8,862 nt of DNA from NCBI GenBank assembly GCA_902492185.1, contig CABUKY010000074.1:1-8862 (forward strand). The letters are read 5' to 3'. The stretch is from an uncultured Collinsella sp. Lineage in GTDB: Bacteria > Actinomycetota > Coriobacteriia > Coriobacteriales > Coriobacteriaceae. The notes below the pieces were generated by a model. That model did no database searches and was not told where the DNA came from. It saw nothing but the letters and a program-made list of their open reading frames with translations. Shown here piece after piece: positions 1-5,801 of this stretch. The first letter of the stretch is position 1. Each line of letters begins with the position of its first letter. Position numbers and translations under genes: made by a program.

Positions 1-60
1 TTTGTCTCGATCCGTAACATCTAGACGGCAATATCGGCTCCAGATGTTACAGATCGAGAC
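1..60. repeat. Palindromic repeat unit 1 (GTCTCGATCYGTAACA type)
   Basis: The left arm GTCTCGATCCGTAACATCT (4-22) and the right arm AGATGTTACAGATCGAGAC (42-60) are inverted repeats matching at 18 of 19 positions, with a 19-nt centre. The unit starts at the first base of the window, so more copies could lie to the left. It is the same length as the unit at 82-141 and shares both arms with it, giving a period of 81 bp. No reading frame around it looks like a gene. It resembles a REP/BIME-type intergenic element; that function is an inference. Confidence 0.85.
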
Positions 61-81
61 GTTCCCGAACGGCACCAGCTC

Positions 82-144
82 TTTGTCTCAATCTGTAACA
101 TCTAAGTCCAATTTTGCCGAGTTACTGTTACAGATCGAGACAAA
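82..144. repeat. Palindromic repeat unit 2 (GTCTCAATCTGTAACA type)
   Basis: The left arm TTTGTCTCAATCTGTAACA (82-100) and the right arm TGTTACAGATCGAGACAAA (126-144) pair at 18 of 19 positions around a 25-nt centre. The arms are nearly the same as those of the unit at 1-60, while the centres differ more. This suggests that the dyad, not the loop, is conserved. A 21-nt spacer (61-81) separates the two units. Confidence 0.85.
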
Positions 145-174
145 CCGCCGCAGACACCCATCACAACACAGACC

Positions 175-211
175 ACCACGAAGGTGCATGTATCCCCTTC
201 GTGGTTGTTTT
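175..211 (+). terminator. Probable intrinsic terminator of a gene left of the window
   Basis: ACCACGAAGG (175-184) pairs perfectly with CCTTCGTGGT (196-205) around an 11-nt loop. TGTTTT follows directly at 206-211. The stem and short T tract fit a rho-independent terminator for a plus-strand transcript entering from the left. No coding end is visible in the window, and the T tract is interrupted by one G. Confidence 0.6.
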
Positions 212-227
212 GCTGTTTGCCCAGATA

Positions 228-266
228 AAACCTGCCAAAATAAACCTGTCACTTTTTGGCAGGTTT
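228..266 (+). promoter_or_regulatory. Perfect 13-bp hairpin in the ygfA leader, next to the RBS
   Basis: AAACCTGCCAAAA (228-240) is the exact reverse complement of TTTTGGCAGGTTT (254-266), with a 13-nt loop. The hairpin ends 4 nt before the GAGGAGG ribosome binding site (271-277) of the folate gene. The loop itself contains AAACCTGTCA (242-251), which can pair with the same right arm (257-266, one T-G pair) around a 5-nt loop, so two folds compete. No U tract follows on the plus strand. On the minus strand the stem is followed by TTTTAT, so weak leftward termination is another reading. Confidence 0.55.
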
Positions 267-282
267 GCTAGAGGAGGTTGGG

Positions 283-879
283 ATGGACAAGGCTGAGTTG
301 CGGCGGGCGGTGATTGCCCAGCGCGATGCTCTTGATTTGGATGTGCGGACGGCGAAGTCTACCATTATCTGTGCGCGGCTTGTTGAGCTGTTGGATCGCT
401 CGGATTCCGCGGCGCCGCACACCGTTGCCGTCTACGCCGCGATGGGTTCCGAGGTCGACCCAGCCGCGTTTGCCGCTGCGGCCGCCAAACGTGGCTGGCG
501 CGTGGCCTATCCGTGCATGCTCTCGGCAGCCGACGCCGCCGCATGTGGCCAGCGCATATGTATGCGAGCAGTCGCTATCGGTGATGTATCCGCGGCTCCG
601 TTTATCACCCATCCCACGCGAACCTTCGCCGCCGCGGACATCGGCAGCAACCGCTTCCCCATCGTACCCGCCGAAGCACTCGACATGATTGTTGTGCCGC
701 TCGTGGCCTTCGACCAAACCGGCGCGCGCCTGGGCTACGGCGGCGGTTGTTACGACCGCTACCTGTCCACGCTTTCGGCCACATGCCAGATCATCGGCAT
801 CGCCTTTGACGAGCGGCGTGTCGACCACATCCCCACCGATGCCCACGACCTGCCGCTGCCCAACATCATCAGCGTCTAA
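283..879 (+). CDS. ygfA: 5-formyltetrahydrofolate cyclo-ligase
   Basis: This 198-residue cytosolic enzyme uses ATP to convert 5-formyl-THF to 5,10-methenyl-THF, returning the stored or by-product folate to the one-carbon pool (MTHFS family). The family signature is clear: R149-L-G-Y-G-G-G-C-Y-D-R-Y160, the glycine-rich loop that contacts phosphate and folate. The N-terminal basic stretch RRAVIAQRDAL (7-17) fits the usual ATP-binding helix, GSEVD lies at 55-59, and the end (PLPNIISV) is typical. The length is normal for the family. I chose ATG 283 because GAGGAGG (271-277) sits 5 nt upstream; an in-frame TTG at 256 would lie inside the leader hairpin and adds residues unlike the family. The gene stands alone, ends 25 nt before a large palindrome (904-975), and its nearest neighbour is convergent. 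Confidence 0.93.
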   Translation: MDKAELRRAVIAQRDALDLDVRTAKSTIICARLVELLDRSDSAAPHTVAVYAAMGSEVDPAAFAAAAAKRGWRVAYPCMLSAADAAACGQRICMRAVAIGDVSAAPFITHPTRTFAAADIGSNRFPIVPAEALDMIVVPLVAFDQTGARLGYGGGCYDRYLSTLSATCQIIGIAFDERRVDHIPTDAHDLPLPNIISV

Positions 880-903
880 CCGCTGGCGCGCTGCACTCCA
901 CAA

Positions 904-1054
904 AAATGAGCGTGGAAATTCTCCCGTTTTAAACCCCTTCCTCGGCAAAAAACGGGAGATTATCCACGCTCATTTCTCAAACGTCCAATTATCCACGCTC
1001 GTGTGTCCGAATATCCACGCTCATTCGACAGGCGTCCGATAATCCACGCGCGTG
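904..1054. repeat. Long palindrome plus tandem ATCCACGCTC units (copy A)
   Basis: The left arm (904-930, begins AAATGAGCGTGG) and right arm (949-975, ends CCACGCTCATTT) form a 27-bp inverted repeat with two mismatches around an 18-nt centre. The right arm starts a series of ATCCACGCTC-like units at 962, 991, 1013 and 1042 (the last ends in GCGC). The second to fourth units are each preceded by GTCC. The element fills the space between two convergent genes and could end transcription from both sides. A second copy lies at 2334-2433. Confidence 0.85.
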
Positions 1055-1077
1055 CAGCCTAACGCCCTGCTGCCGCC

Positions 1078-2040
1078 TCAACACGCACGCGGCACGCCGG
1101 CAACCTTGAGCTTGCGATCGAGCTTTGCCGGATCCCTTAGATCATCCCAGCACAAGCGCACGATCTTGCAGTTATCAAGCAGCGAAAGCCTCGACTCGCG
1201 CTGACGCTCATCAAATTGCGCTTTTGCGAGCTTGCCCTCCTCCGCCGCCTTCTCGCTTTTAACGAATCCGTCAAACTCCCCGATGATCAATCGGTCGCCC
1301 ACGCGCCACAGGTAGTCAACGCGATACGGCTTTCCCGGCTCAACCGGGTCGAACAGCTCAACTTGCAGCTCCGGAACCTGCCAGCCGCGCTCGATCATCA
1401 GCGCACGCGCCTTGGACTCGCCGCCGCTTTCCGACAAGCCGTCGGCACACCGCGCAACCCTGCGCGCCGTCACAACACCGCGACGATTCAGGCCAAGCTT
1501 GTTGACAGTCTCAACGAGATGCTCCTTCGACAAAAGCTGCTCATGGAGCGCCGAGTCCGCAATGATCAAGCCCTCGACAAACGATGCATCGACCAGGCAA
1601 TCCGTAATCGTTTGATCGATATCGGTCACGGCAATGTCCATCTGGGTGGCCCGTGTTTGACGAACATAACGATGGCGAACGACCTGAGAGCCCGGCGTCG
1701 TTGATTGTGCCGGTGCCACGGCGATATGGATGTGCGTCAAATTGGCATGCGAAACCGAAAGACCGTAGATAACAGCCGCCGTATAGGAGCAAAATGTCCA
1801 GTCGGGGTGCTTTTGCGCAAGGGCCCGCACTCGATGCAGATAACGCTGCCGAAACTTGAGCTCGGACCAGTATTCCGGACGCGCATACAGCCCCGGCATG
1901 ACCGCCTCTAGACTTCCCGCCGCCACCCGCCGCTCAATCTGCTTTGCCTCCGCCGCCGTGCGCGCGTACACGCAACTCATCTGCTGTTCGCATGCTTTAA
2001 TGTGACTTGTAAGTCTTTGATTCGCCGTCATGTTTCCCAT
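1078..2040 (-). CDS. AbiEi-like protein with C-terminal DUF559/Vsr-like nuclease-fold domain
   Basis: A 320-residue protein with two recognisable parts. Residues about 25-110 resemble the winged-helix AbiEi family antitoxin domain of actinobacterial proteins: IERRVAAGSLEAVMPGLYAR (35-54), then a segment around SYTAAVIYGLS. Residues about 205-315 look like a PD-(D/E)XK fold of the DUF559/Vsr kind: E208 in GGESKAR, D242 in YRVDYLW, and E255/D257 in IIGEFDG, where related proteins usually read EVDG. I chose ATG 2040 because GGGAGG (2045-2050) lies 4 nt upstream; a GTG at 2118 would add 26 residues without family resemblance. No AbiEii-type nucleotidyltransferase toxin lies on either side, so a working toxin-antitoxin pair is not supported here. 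DNA binding or nicking is plausible but inferred. The gene lies between two copies of the same repeat. Confidence 0.72.
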   Translation of the reverse strand: MGNMTANQRLTSHIKACEQQMSCVYARTAAEAKQIERRVAAGSLEAVMPGLYARPEYWSELKFRQRYLHRVRALAQKHPDWTFCSYTAAVIYGLSVSHANLTHIHIAVAPAQSTTPGSQVVRHRYVRQTRATQMDIAVTDIDQTITDCLVDASFVEGLIIADSALHEQLLSKEHLVETVNKLGLNRRGVVTARRVARCADGLSESGGESKARALMIERGWQVPELQVELFDPVEPGKPYRVDYLWRVGDRLIIGEFDGFVKSEKAAEEGKLAKAQFDERQRESRLSLLDNCKIVRLCWDDLRDPAKLDRKLKVAGVPRAC

Positions 2041-2333
2041 GTCGCCTCCCAACTCATGGAACGGCGCAAACGTACCAGACGGTTTCATGCGAAGTCTAAC
2101 CAAATGCTGTCCAGGCACTGACCAAATGCTTGACGGTTTTGGACGTTTTAGGCTGATGGCTTATATCTGCAGGCAGAAGCCTTACCGAGAGGTCCCTGTC
2201 TCCACATTTAGATGCCTGTGTCCATCGGATTATCAGAAAGAAAAACCCGTCGAGATACGAGACTACGCCGAATGCGACTTGGCCTCTTCACGCACCGTCT
2301 CTTAGCCGAGCCATCGGCATCTACACACCTAAA
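2041..2333. other. Non-coding region upstream of the AbiEi-like gene
   Basis: No convincing gene is seen here on either strand. It should hold the promoter of the leftward AbiEi-like gene, but I could not identify a clear -35/-10 pair. The notable structure is a short tandem motif at 2098-2130 (listed separately), with GACG-TTTT repeated at 2132-2149 next to it. A small hairpin, GCCGA-GCCA-TCGGC, sits at 2305-2318. Confidence 0.6.
2098..2130 (-). promoter_or_regulatory. Tandem 11-bp motif, candidate operator for the AbiEi-like gene
   Basis: Read on the minus strand, AGCATTTGGTC, AGTGCCTGGAC and AGCATTTGGTT follow one another without gaps. The outer two differ only at the last base. The middle one keeps AG at its start, TGG at positions 7-9 and the final C. 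The exact core AGCATTTGGT recurs at 22 bp, two helical turns. The array ends 57 nt upstream of the chosen ATG, a usual place for an operator. Binding by any particular protein is inference. Confidence 0.4.
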
Positions 2334-2433
2334 AAATGAGCGTGGATAATCTCCCACTTTGAGCCCGTTCCTCGGCCAAAAATGGGAGATTATCCACGCT
2401 CGATTTGTAAACGTCCGAAAATCCACGCTCGTC
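2334..2433. repeat. Long palindrome plus ATCCACGCTC unit (copy B)
   Basis: This element aligns with 904-1003 without gaps at a constant offset of 1430 bp, with about 82 of 100 bases identical by hand count. GAGCGTGGATAATCTCCCA (2338-2356) pairs perfectly with 2383-2401. The same CTCGGC core lies in the centre, and one extra ATCCACGCTC unit is at 2421-2430. One stem pair is G-C in copy A (926/953) and A-T here (2356/2383), a compensatory change. The element lies 3' of metA and may act in its transcript end. Confidence 0.85.
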
Positions 2434-2493
2434 ACGCCGCCGGCACAGCAACAGCCGCGGCAGCAGCCACGGCTACAGCAGTACCATCGCAGC

Positions 2494-3420
2494 CTAGTGC
2501 TCCTCGCCGGCGCGGGCCAGGTCGTAGGGCGTGGTCTGGTAGACGTAGTAGTTGAGCCAGTTGGTGTAGAACAGCTGAGCCTGGCTGCGCCAGACGTTAC
2601 GCGGCTCGGCGGTGGGGTCGTCCCCCGGGAAGTAATGCGCCGGCACCTGAGGATTGAGGCCGCGCTTCACGTCGCGCTCGTACTCCAGGCGCAACGTGTC
2701 GGTATCGTACTCGGGGTGGCCAAATACAAAGAAGCGGCGGCTGTCGGTCGACTTGACAATGTACAGGCCCACCTCGTCAGACACGGCCACGACCTCAAGC
2801 TGCGGCTCGGCCTCCACGTCCTCGCGGCGCACATCGGTGTTGCGCGAATGCACGGCATAGAAACGGTCGTCAAAGCCGCGGACCAGCGGGCTTTGCGGCT
2901 TCACCAGATAATGCTCGAACACGCCGCTCGCCTTTGCCGGCAGGTCGTACTTCTGGATGCCGTAATGATGGTACAGGCCGGCCTGCGCGCCCCAACAAAT
3001 GTGCAGCGTAGAGTGCACGTGCGTGGTGGACCAATCCATGATCTGGCAGAGCTCGGGCCAGTAGTCGACCTCCTCGAACGGCATCTGCTCCACCGGCGCG
3101 CCCGTGATGATCAGGCCGTCGTAGTGGATGTCGCGGATGTCGTCGAACGTGCGGTAGAACGTCTCCAGGTGGCCGGCGCTCACGTGCGTGGCCTCGTGCG
3201 TCTTGGTGCGCAGCAGGTCCACCTCCACCTGCAGCGGCGTGTTGGAGAGCTTGCGCATGATCTGCGTCTCGGTGGCGATCTTGGTGGGCATGAGGTTGAG
3301 GATGAGCACGCGCAGCGGACGGATGTCCTGGTGCAGCGCGCGGTACTCGGTCATGACAAAGATGTTCTCGCTCTCGAGCTGCGCGGCGGCAGGGAGGGCG
3401 TCGGGGATGCGAATGGGCAT
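2494..3420 (-). CDS. metA: Homoserine O-acyltransferase MetA (acetyl-CoA type predicted)
   Basis: A 308-residue cytosolic enzyme of the MetA/HTS family, which acylates L-homoserine at the entry to methionine synthesis. The cysteine nucleophile is C142 in HICWGAQAG; H235 and E237 in VFGHPEYD complete the triad. The oxyanion-side motif NLMPTKIATETQ (42-53) and the C-terminal NWLNYYVYQ are typical. Length is normal. Although the family is often labelled succinyltransferase, residue 111 is glutamate (ITGAPVEQM), the residue known from Bacillus and Thermotoga MetA enzymes to favour acetyl-CoA; Escherichia coli has glycine there. So O-acetylhomoserine is the expected product. The start is supported by AAGGAG 5 nt upstream of ATG 3420. 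The gene is divergent from the dehydrogenase across 210 bp. No SAM riboswitch or other obvious leader regulator is visible upstream, and no other methionine gene is in the window. Confidence 0.95.
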   Translation of the reverse strand: MPIRIPDALPAAAQLESENIFVMTEYRALHQDIRPLRVLILNLMPTKIATETQIMRKLSNTPLQVEVDLLRTKTHEATHVSAGHLETFYRTFDDIRDIHYDGLIITGAPVEQMPFEEVDYWPELCQIMDWSTTHVHSTLHICWGAQAGLYHHYGIQKYDLPAKASGVFEHYLVKPQSPLVRGFDDRFYAVHSRNTDVRREDVEAEPQLEVVAVSDEVGLYIVKSTDSRRFFVFGHPEYDTDTLRLEYERDVKRGLNPQVPAHYFPGDDPTAEPRNVWRSQAQLFYTNWLNYYVYQTTPYDLARAGEEH

Positions 3421-3587
3421 GGATGCTCCTTACGAGTCAGTTGCAGCTATGGTACAACGAGCGGCCCCATCCGCGCGAGCACATCGCCCAGCGATGCCGT
3501 CAGCGGCCCAAATCACTCCAAAAGTAGAGATTAAGGCATGCCCAAAAATCTATGGCGCTTTAGCCTAGCAAAGTGGCAGCAGGACGC

Positions 3588-3593
3588 TACAAT
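3588..3593 (+). promoter_or_regulatory. Candidate -10 box of the dehydrogenase gene
   Basis: TACAAT (3588-3593) matches five of six bases of the sigma-70 -10 consensus and lies 37 nt before the chosen ATG. The hexamer 17 nt upstream (CTAGCA, 3565-3570) is only a poor -35. The site lies inside the in-frame extension that begins at ATG 3538, which argues against that longer start. Confidence 0.45.
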
Positions 3594-3630
3594 GGTTCGA
3601 CGCGAAAAACTCGGCCGAAAGGATACATAT

Positions 3631-4608
3631 ATGTACCAGACGCGTAAGATCGGTGTGGTCGGCCAGGGCCACGTAGGAGCACATGTTGCCAACAGTCTGC
3701 TCATGCAGGGCATTGCCGATGAGCTGTACCTGTGCGATATCAACCAGGCCAAGGTGACGTCCGAGGTCCAGGACCTGCGCGACTCCCTTTCGTTTGTCCC
3801 GTACAACACCAAGATCGTCAACTGCTACGACCACTACGAGGAGCTTGCCTGCTGCGACGTCATCGTCAACGCCGCCGGCAAGGTCGCACTGGCCGCCGGC
3901 AACCGCGACGGCGAGCTGTTCTTTACCACCGACGCCGCCCGCACCTTTGCCAAGCGCATCGTCGACGCCGGCTTTGACGGCATCTTCGTGAGCATCTCCA
4001 ACCCCTGCGACGTCGTGTGCACCGAGCTGTGGCACCTGACCGGCTACGATCCCAAGAAGATCATCGGCTCGGGCTGCGGCCTGGACTCTGCCCGCCTGCG
4101 CACCGAGATCTCCAAGAAGGTCGGCGTGAGCCCCAAGTCCATCGACGCCTACATGATCGGCGAACACGGCTTTAGCCAGCTGGCCGCCTTTAAGGCCGCG
4201 ACCATCGCCGGCAAGAGCCTTAACGAGCTTCAGGCCGAGAACCCCGACAAGTATGCCTTCGACCACATGGAGATCGAGGAGCTCGCGCGCAAGGGCGGCT
4301 ACGTAACCTACCAGGGCAAGCAGTGCACCGAGTACGCCGTCGCCAACTCCGCCGCGCGCGTCTGCGCCGCCGTGCTGCACAACGAGCACGCCGTGCTTTC
4401 GGCCTCCACGCTCATGACCGGCCAGTATGGCGAGGAGGGCATCTTCACCTCCCTGCCGTGCGTGATCGGTGCCGAGGGCGTCGAGGAGGTCTACACGCTG
4501 GACCTGTCCGAGCACGAGCTCGAGGGCTTCCACAAGAGCTGCCAGCACATCCGCGACAACATCGCCCAGCTCGACTGGTGGGACGCCGAGACATACGACG
4601 CGAAGTAG
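3631..4608 (+). CDS. ldh: L-lactate / L-2-hydroxyacid dehydrogenase (LDH/MDH superfamily)
   Basis: A 325-residue NAD-dependent oxidoreductase that should reduce a 2-oxoacid, most likely pyruvate to L-lactate, to recycle NADH in fermentation. Visible landmarks: Rossmann loop GQGHVGAHVAN (11-21), NAD-ribose aspartate D36, NAAGK (80-84), candidate catalytic-loop R92, ISNPCDVV (122-129), the LDSAR motif with D152 and substrate-binding R155, and the proton-relay H179 in GEHG. The active-site loop and the E-x-L-A-R-K-G-G-Y segment (217-224) resemble L-2-hydroxyisocaproate dehydrogenases of lactobacilli more than classical LDH, so a wider 2-oxoacid range is possible. ATG 3631 follows GAAAGGA with a 7-nt gap and starts the protein right at the first beta strand. 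The longer ATG at 3538 would add 31 residues across the likely promoter. It is convergent with the SIS gene. Confidence 0.9.
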   Translation: MYQTRKIGVVGQGHVGAHVANSLLMQGIADELYLCDINQAKVTSEVQDLRDSLSFVPYNTKIVNCYDHYEELACCDVIVNAAGKVALAAGNRDGELFFTTDAARTFAKRIVDAGFDGIFVSISNPCDVVCTELWHLTGYDPKKIIGSGCGLDSARLRTEISKKVGVSPKSIDAYMIGEHGFSQLAAFKAATIAGKSLNELQAENPDKYAFDHMEIEELARKGGYVTYQGKQCTEYAVANSAARVCAAVLHNEHAVLSASTLMTGQYGEEGIFTSLPCVIGAEGVEEVYTLDLSEHELEGFHKSCQHIRDNIAQLDWWDAETYDAK

Positions 4609-4649
4609 GCCGCCGGCTGCCGCAACCTTGCGAATCTAAGCGCGATACT

Positions 4650-4666
4650 AAGCGGGCCCGCTTTTT
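4650..4666 (+). terminator. Probable terminator of the dehydrogenase gene
   Basis: AAGCGGGCCCGCTT (4650-4663) is a perfect palindrome followed by a T run to 4666. It lies 41 nt after the dehydrogenase stop, in a 106-bp gap between convergent genes. The T run is on the plus strand only, so it serves the dehydrogenase better than the opposing SIS gene. CTTGCGAATC occurs on both sides of it (4627-4636 and 4681-4690). Confidence 0.65.
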
Positions 4667-4714
4667 ACGCACGCTGTTCGCTTGCGAATCGAAGGTGAAT
4701 GCTTTTCCCGTTAC

Positions 4715-5683
4715 CTAGTACTGCTCGATGCCCATGTAGCGACGAATCTCAGGGCTGTGGTCGAACACCTTTCCGCGGGCGGCGCGCAGCTCGCAGCTCA
4801 TGTTGTAGAAGAATATCGGCTCCAGGAACGAACGCACGCTGGCGGGCACCTCGCCCACGCCGTACTCGAGCGCATCGAGCACCATGACCGTATCGGTGTG
4901 CGTGTTGAGGAACGCCAGCGCGCGTTCCTCCATGGGGCGGCACTCGCCCGATCCGAGCTGTACAAAGTAAAACACGCCGGGCTCGGTGGCTTCGAACGGG
5001 CCGTGGAAATACTCGCCGGAGTGAATGTAGCAGCAGTGCTGCCATTGCATCTCCATGAGCGAGCAGATCGCCATGGCGTAGGTCTGGCTAAAGTTGGGGC
5101 CGGATCCCAGGATGTAGAAGAACTTATGCTGCTGGCAGAGCTCGGCAAAGCGATCGCCCAGCTCGGCGTTGACCTTCTCGCGGGCAGCGGGCAACAGCGC
5201 GTCCATCTGCTTGAGGCCGGCGTACATGTCGGTGAGCGCCTCGTAGCCCTCCTGCTGGTCGAGCAGCTCGGCGGCGATCAGAGCGCCGATACCCTGCGGG
5301 ACCTCGGCCTGCGGCACGCCCTCGCCCCACGGATAGATCCAGGTGGTCCACTTGCCGTTATCGATCTTGGAGCCCTCGCAGTCGGTCATGGCCACGACCT
5401 CGGCGCCGGCTGCCAGCGCCATCTCGCAACCATCGACGACCTCCTGCGTATTGCCGCTGTGGCTGCAGGCGATGACGAGCGACTTCTCGCCAAGACTCTT
5501 GGGGGCCATCAGGCAAAACTCGCGTGCCGTGTAGACCGTCGAGGTAAACGTGGTGGCCTCGCGCTTGAGCAGCTCATTGGCCGGCATCAGGTCGATCATC
5601 GAACCGCCGCAGGCGATCCAAAAGACGTTCTCGATCTTGCCCTTGCGCTCGATAATTTCCTGAATCAGATCGTGTGCGTTCAT
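4715..5683 (-). CDS. SIS-domain sugar-phosphate deglycase/isomerase, FrlB-like
   Basis: A 322-residue cytosolic protein with two SIS folds. The first has VFWIACGGSMIDL (20-32) and SLVIACSHSGNTQE (68-81), the phosphosugar-binding serine loops. The second begins FFYILGSGPNFSQ (188-200) and has HSGEYFHGPFE (221-231), whose E224 fits the catalytic glutamate of Amadori-product deglycases such as FrlB and FraB. The C-terminal HSPEIRRYMG (309-318) also fits this group. The likely role is splitting 6-phosphorylated fructosamines (for example fructoselysine 6-phosphate) into glucose 6-phosphate and an amine. A glucosamine-type isomerase is the alternative; the glutamine amidotransferase domain of GlmS is absent. 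AAGGAGG lies 9 nt before ATG 5683. It has its own promoter, bracketed by repeated motifs, downstream of a GntR gene. The kinase and transporter that a fructosamine pathway would need are not in this window. Confidence 0.82.
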   Translation of the reverse strand: MNAHDLIQEIIERKGKIENVFWIACGGSMIDLMPANELLKREATTFTSTVYTAREFCLMAPKSLGEKSLVIACSHSGNTQEVVDGCEMALAAGAEVVAMTDCEGSKIDNGKWTTWIYPWGEGVPQAEVPQGIGALIAAELLDQQEGYEALTDMYAGLKQMDALLPAAREKVNAELGDRFAELCQQHKFFYILGSGPNFSQTYAMAICSLMEMQWQHCCYIHSGEYFHGPFEATEPGVFYFVQLGSGECRPMEERALAFLNTHTDTVMVLDALEYGVGEVPASVRSFLEPIFFYNMSCELRAARGKVFDHSPEIRRYMGIEQY

Positions 5684-5739
5684 CCTGATGTTCCTCCTTG
5701 TGGGGCGGCTTTGAGCGACGGCGGCTCGTACCTGCTGTC

Positions 5740-5760
5740 GTTCTATGTTGTCCTATTTAT
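5740..5760. promoter_or_regulatory. Candidate operator 1 for the GntR regulator
   Basis: GTTCTAT-GTT-GTCCTAT plus TTAT. It matches 5802-5822 at 19 of 21 positions. Each copy consists of two 10-bp tandem half-sites of the form TTGTTCTATG, one helical turn apart. This copy overlaps the -10 box and probable start point of the SIS gene, so a protein bound here would block transcription. Confidence 0.55.
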
Positions 5761-5784
5761 AACACGTGTAACAAAGCCCGTGAA
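5756..5784 (-). promoter_or_regulatory. Promoter of the SIS-domain gene
   Basis: On the minus strand TTCACG (5784-5779) and TATAAA (5761-5756) are separated by exactly 17 nt, matching the sigma-70 consensus at four and five of six positions. The predicted start lies near 5749, giving a leader of about 65 nt before ATG 5683. The two operator-like motifs flank it on both sides. Confidence 0.6.
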
Positions 5785-5801
5785 GTCATCTCGGCAAATT
5801 T

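Noticed and set aside
256..282. TTG start for the folate gene, adding nine residues.
   Set aside because: It lies in the hairpin arm and lacks an RBS, while ATG 283 has GAGGAGG at a 5-nt spacing.
1..282. 6S RNA upstream of ygfA, as in Escherichia coli.
   Set aside because: The stretch is occupied by tandem palindromes and terminator-like hairpins; there is no long open-bubble duplex of 6S type.
904..1054. CRISPR array.
   Set aside because: The units are about 10 bp at uneven short spacing, there are no unique spacers of 30 bp or more, and no cas genes are present.
960..1054. Chromosomal replication origin.
   Set aside because: No dnaA, dnaN or AT-rich unwinding region is nearby, and the boxes are imperfect; only a possible DnaA-binding array is kept as a finding.
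2434..2493. A short Ala/Val-rich frame just after the metA stop, perhaps a lost C-terminal extension.
   Set aside because: It is out of frame with metA, has no start or RBS, and is explained by GCC/CAG-rich low-complexity DNA.
2359..3534. A 391-codon plus-strand frame across metA.
   Set aside because: It is antisense to a gene with an intact catalytic triad and has no RBS or recognisable domain.
3538..3630. ATG 3538 as the start of the dehydrogenase.
   Set aside because: The extra 31 residues are unlike the family, precede the Rossmann strand and span the likely -10 box.
3421..3630. SAM riboswitch upstream of metA.
   Set aside because: The leader is short and lacks the conserved multi-helix core and a terminator; nothing supports it.
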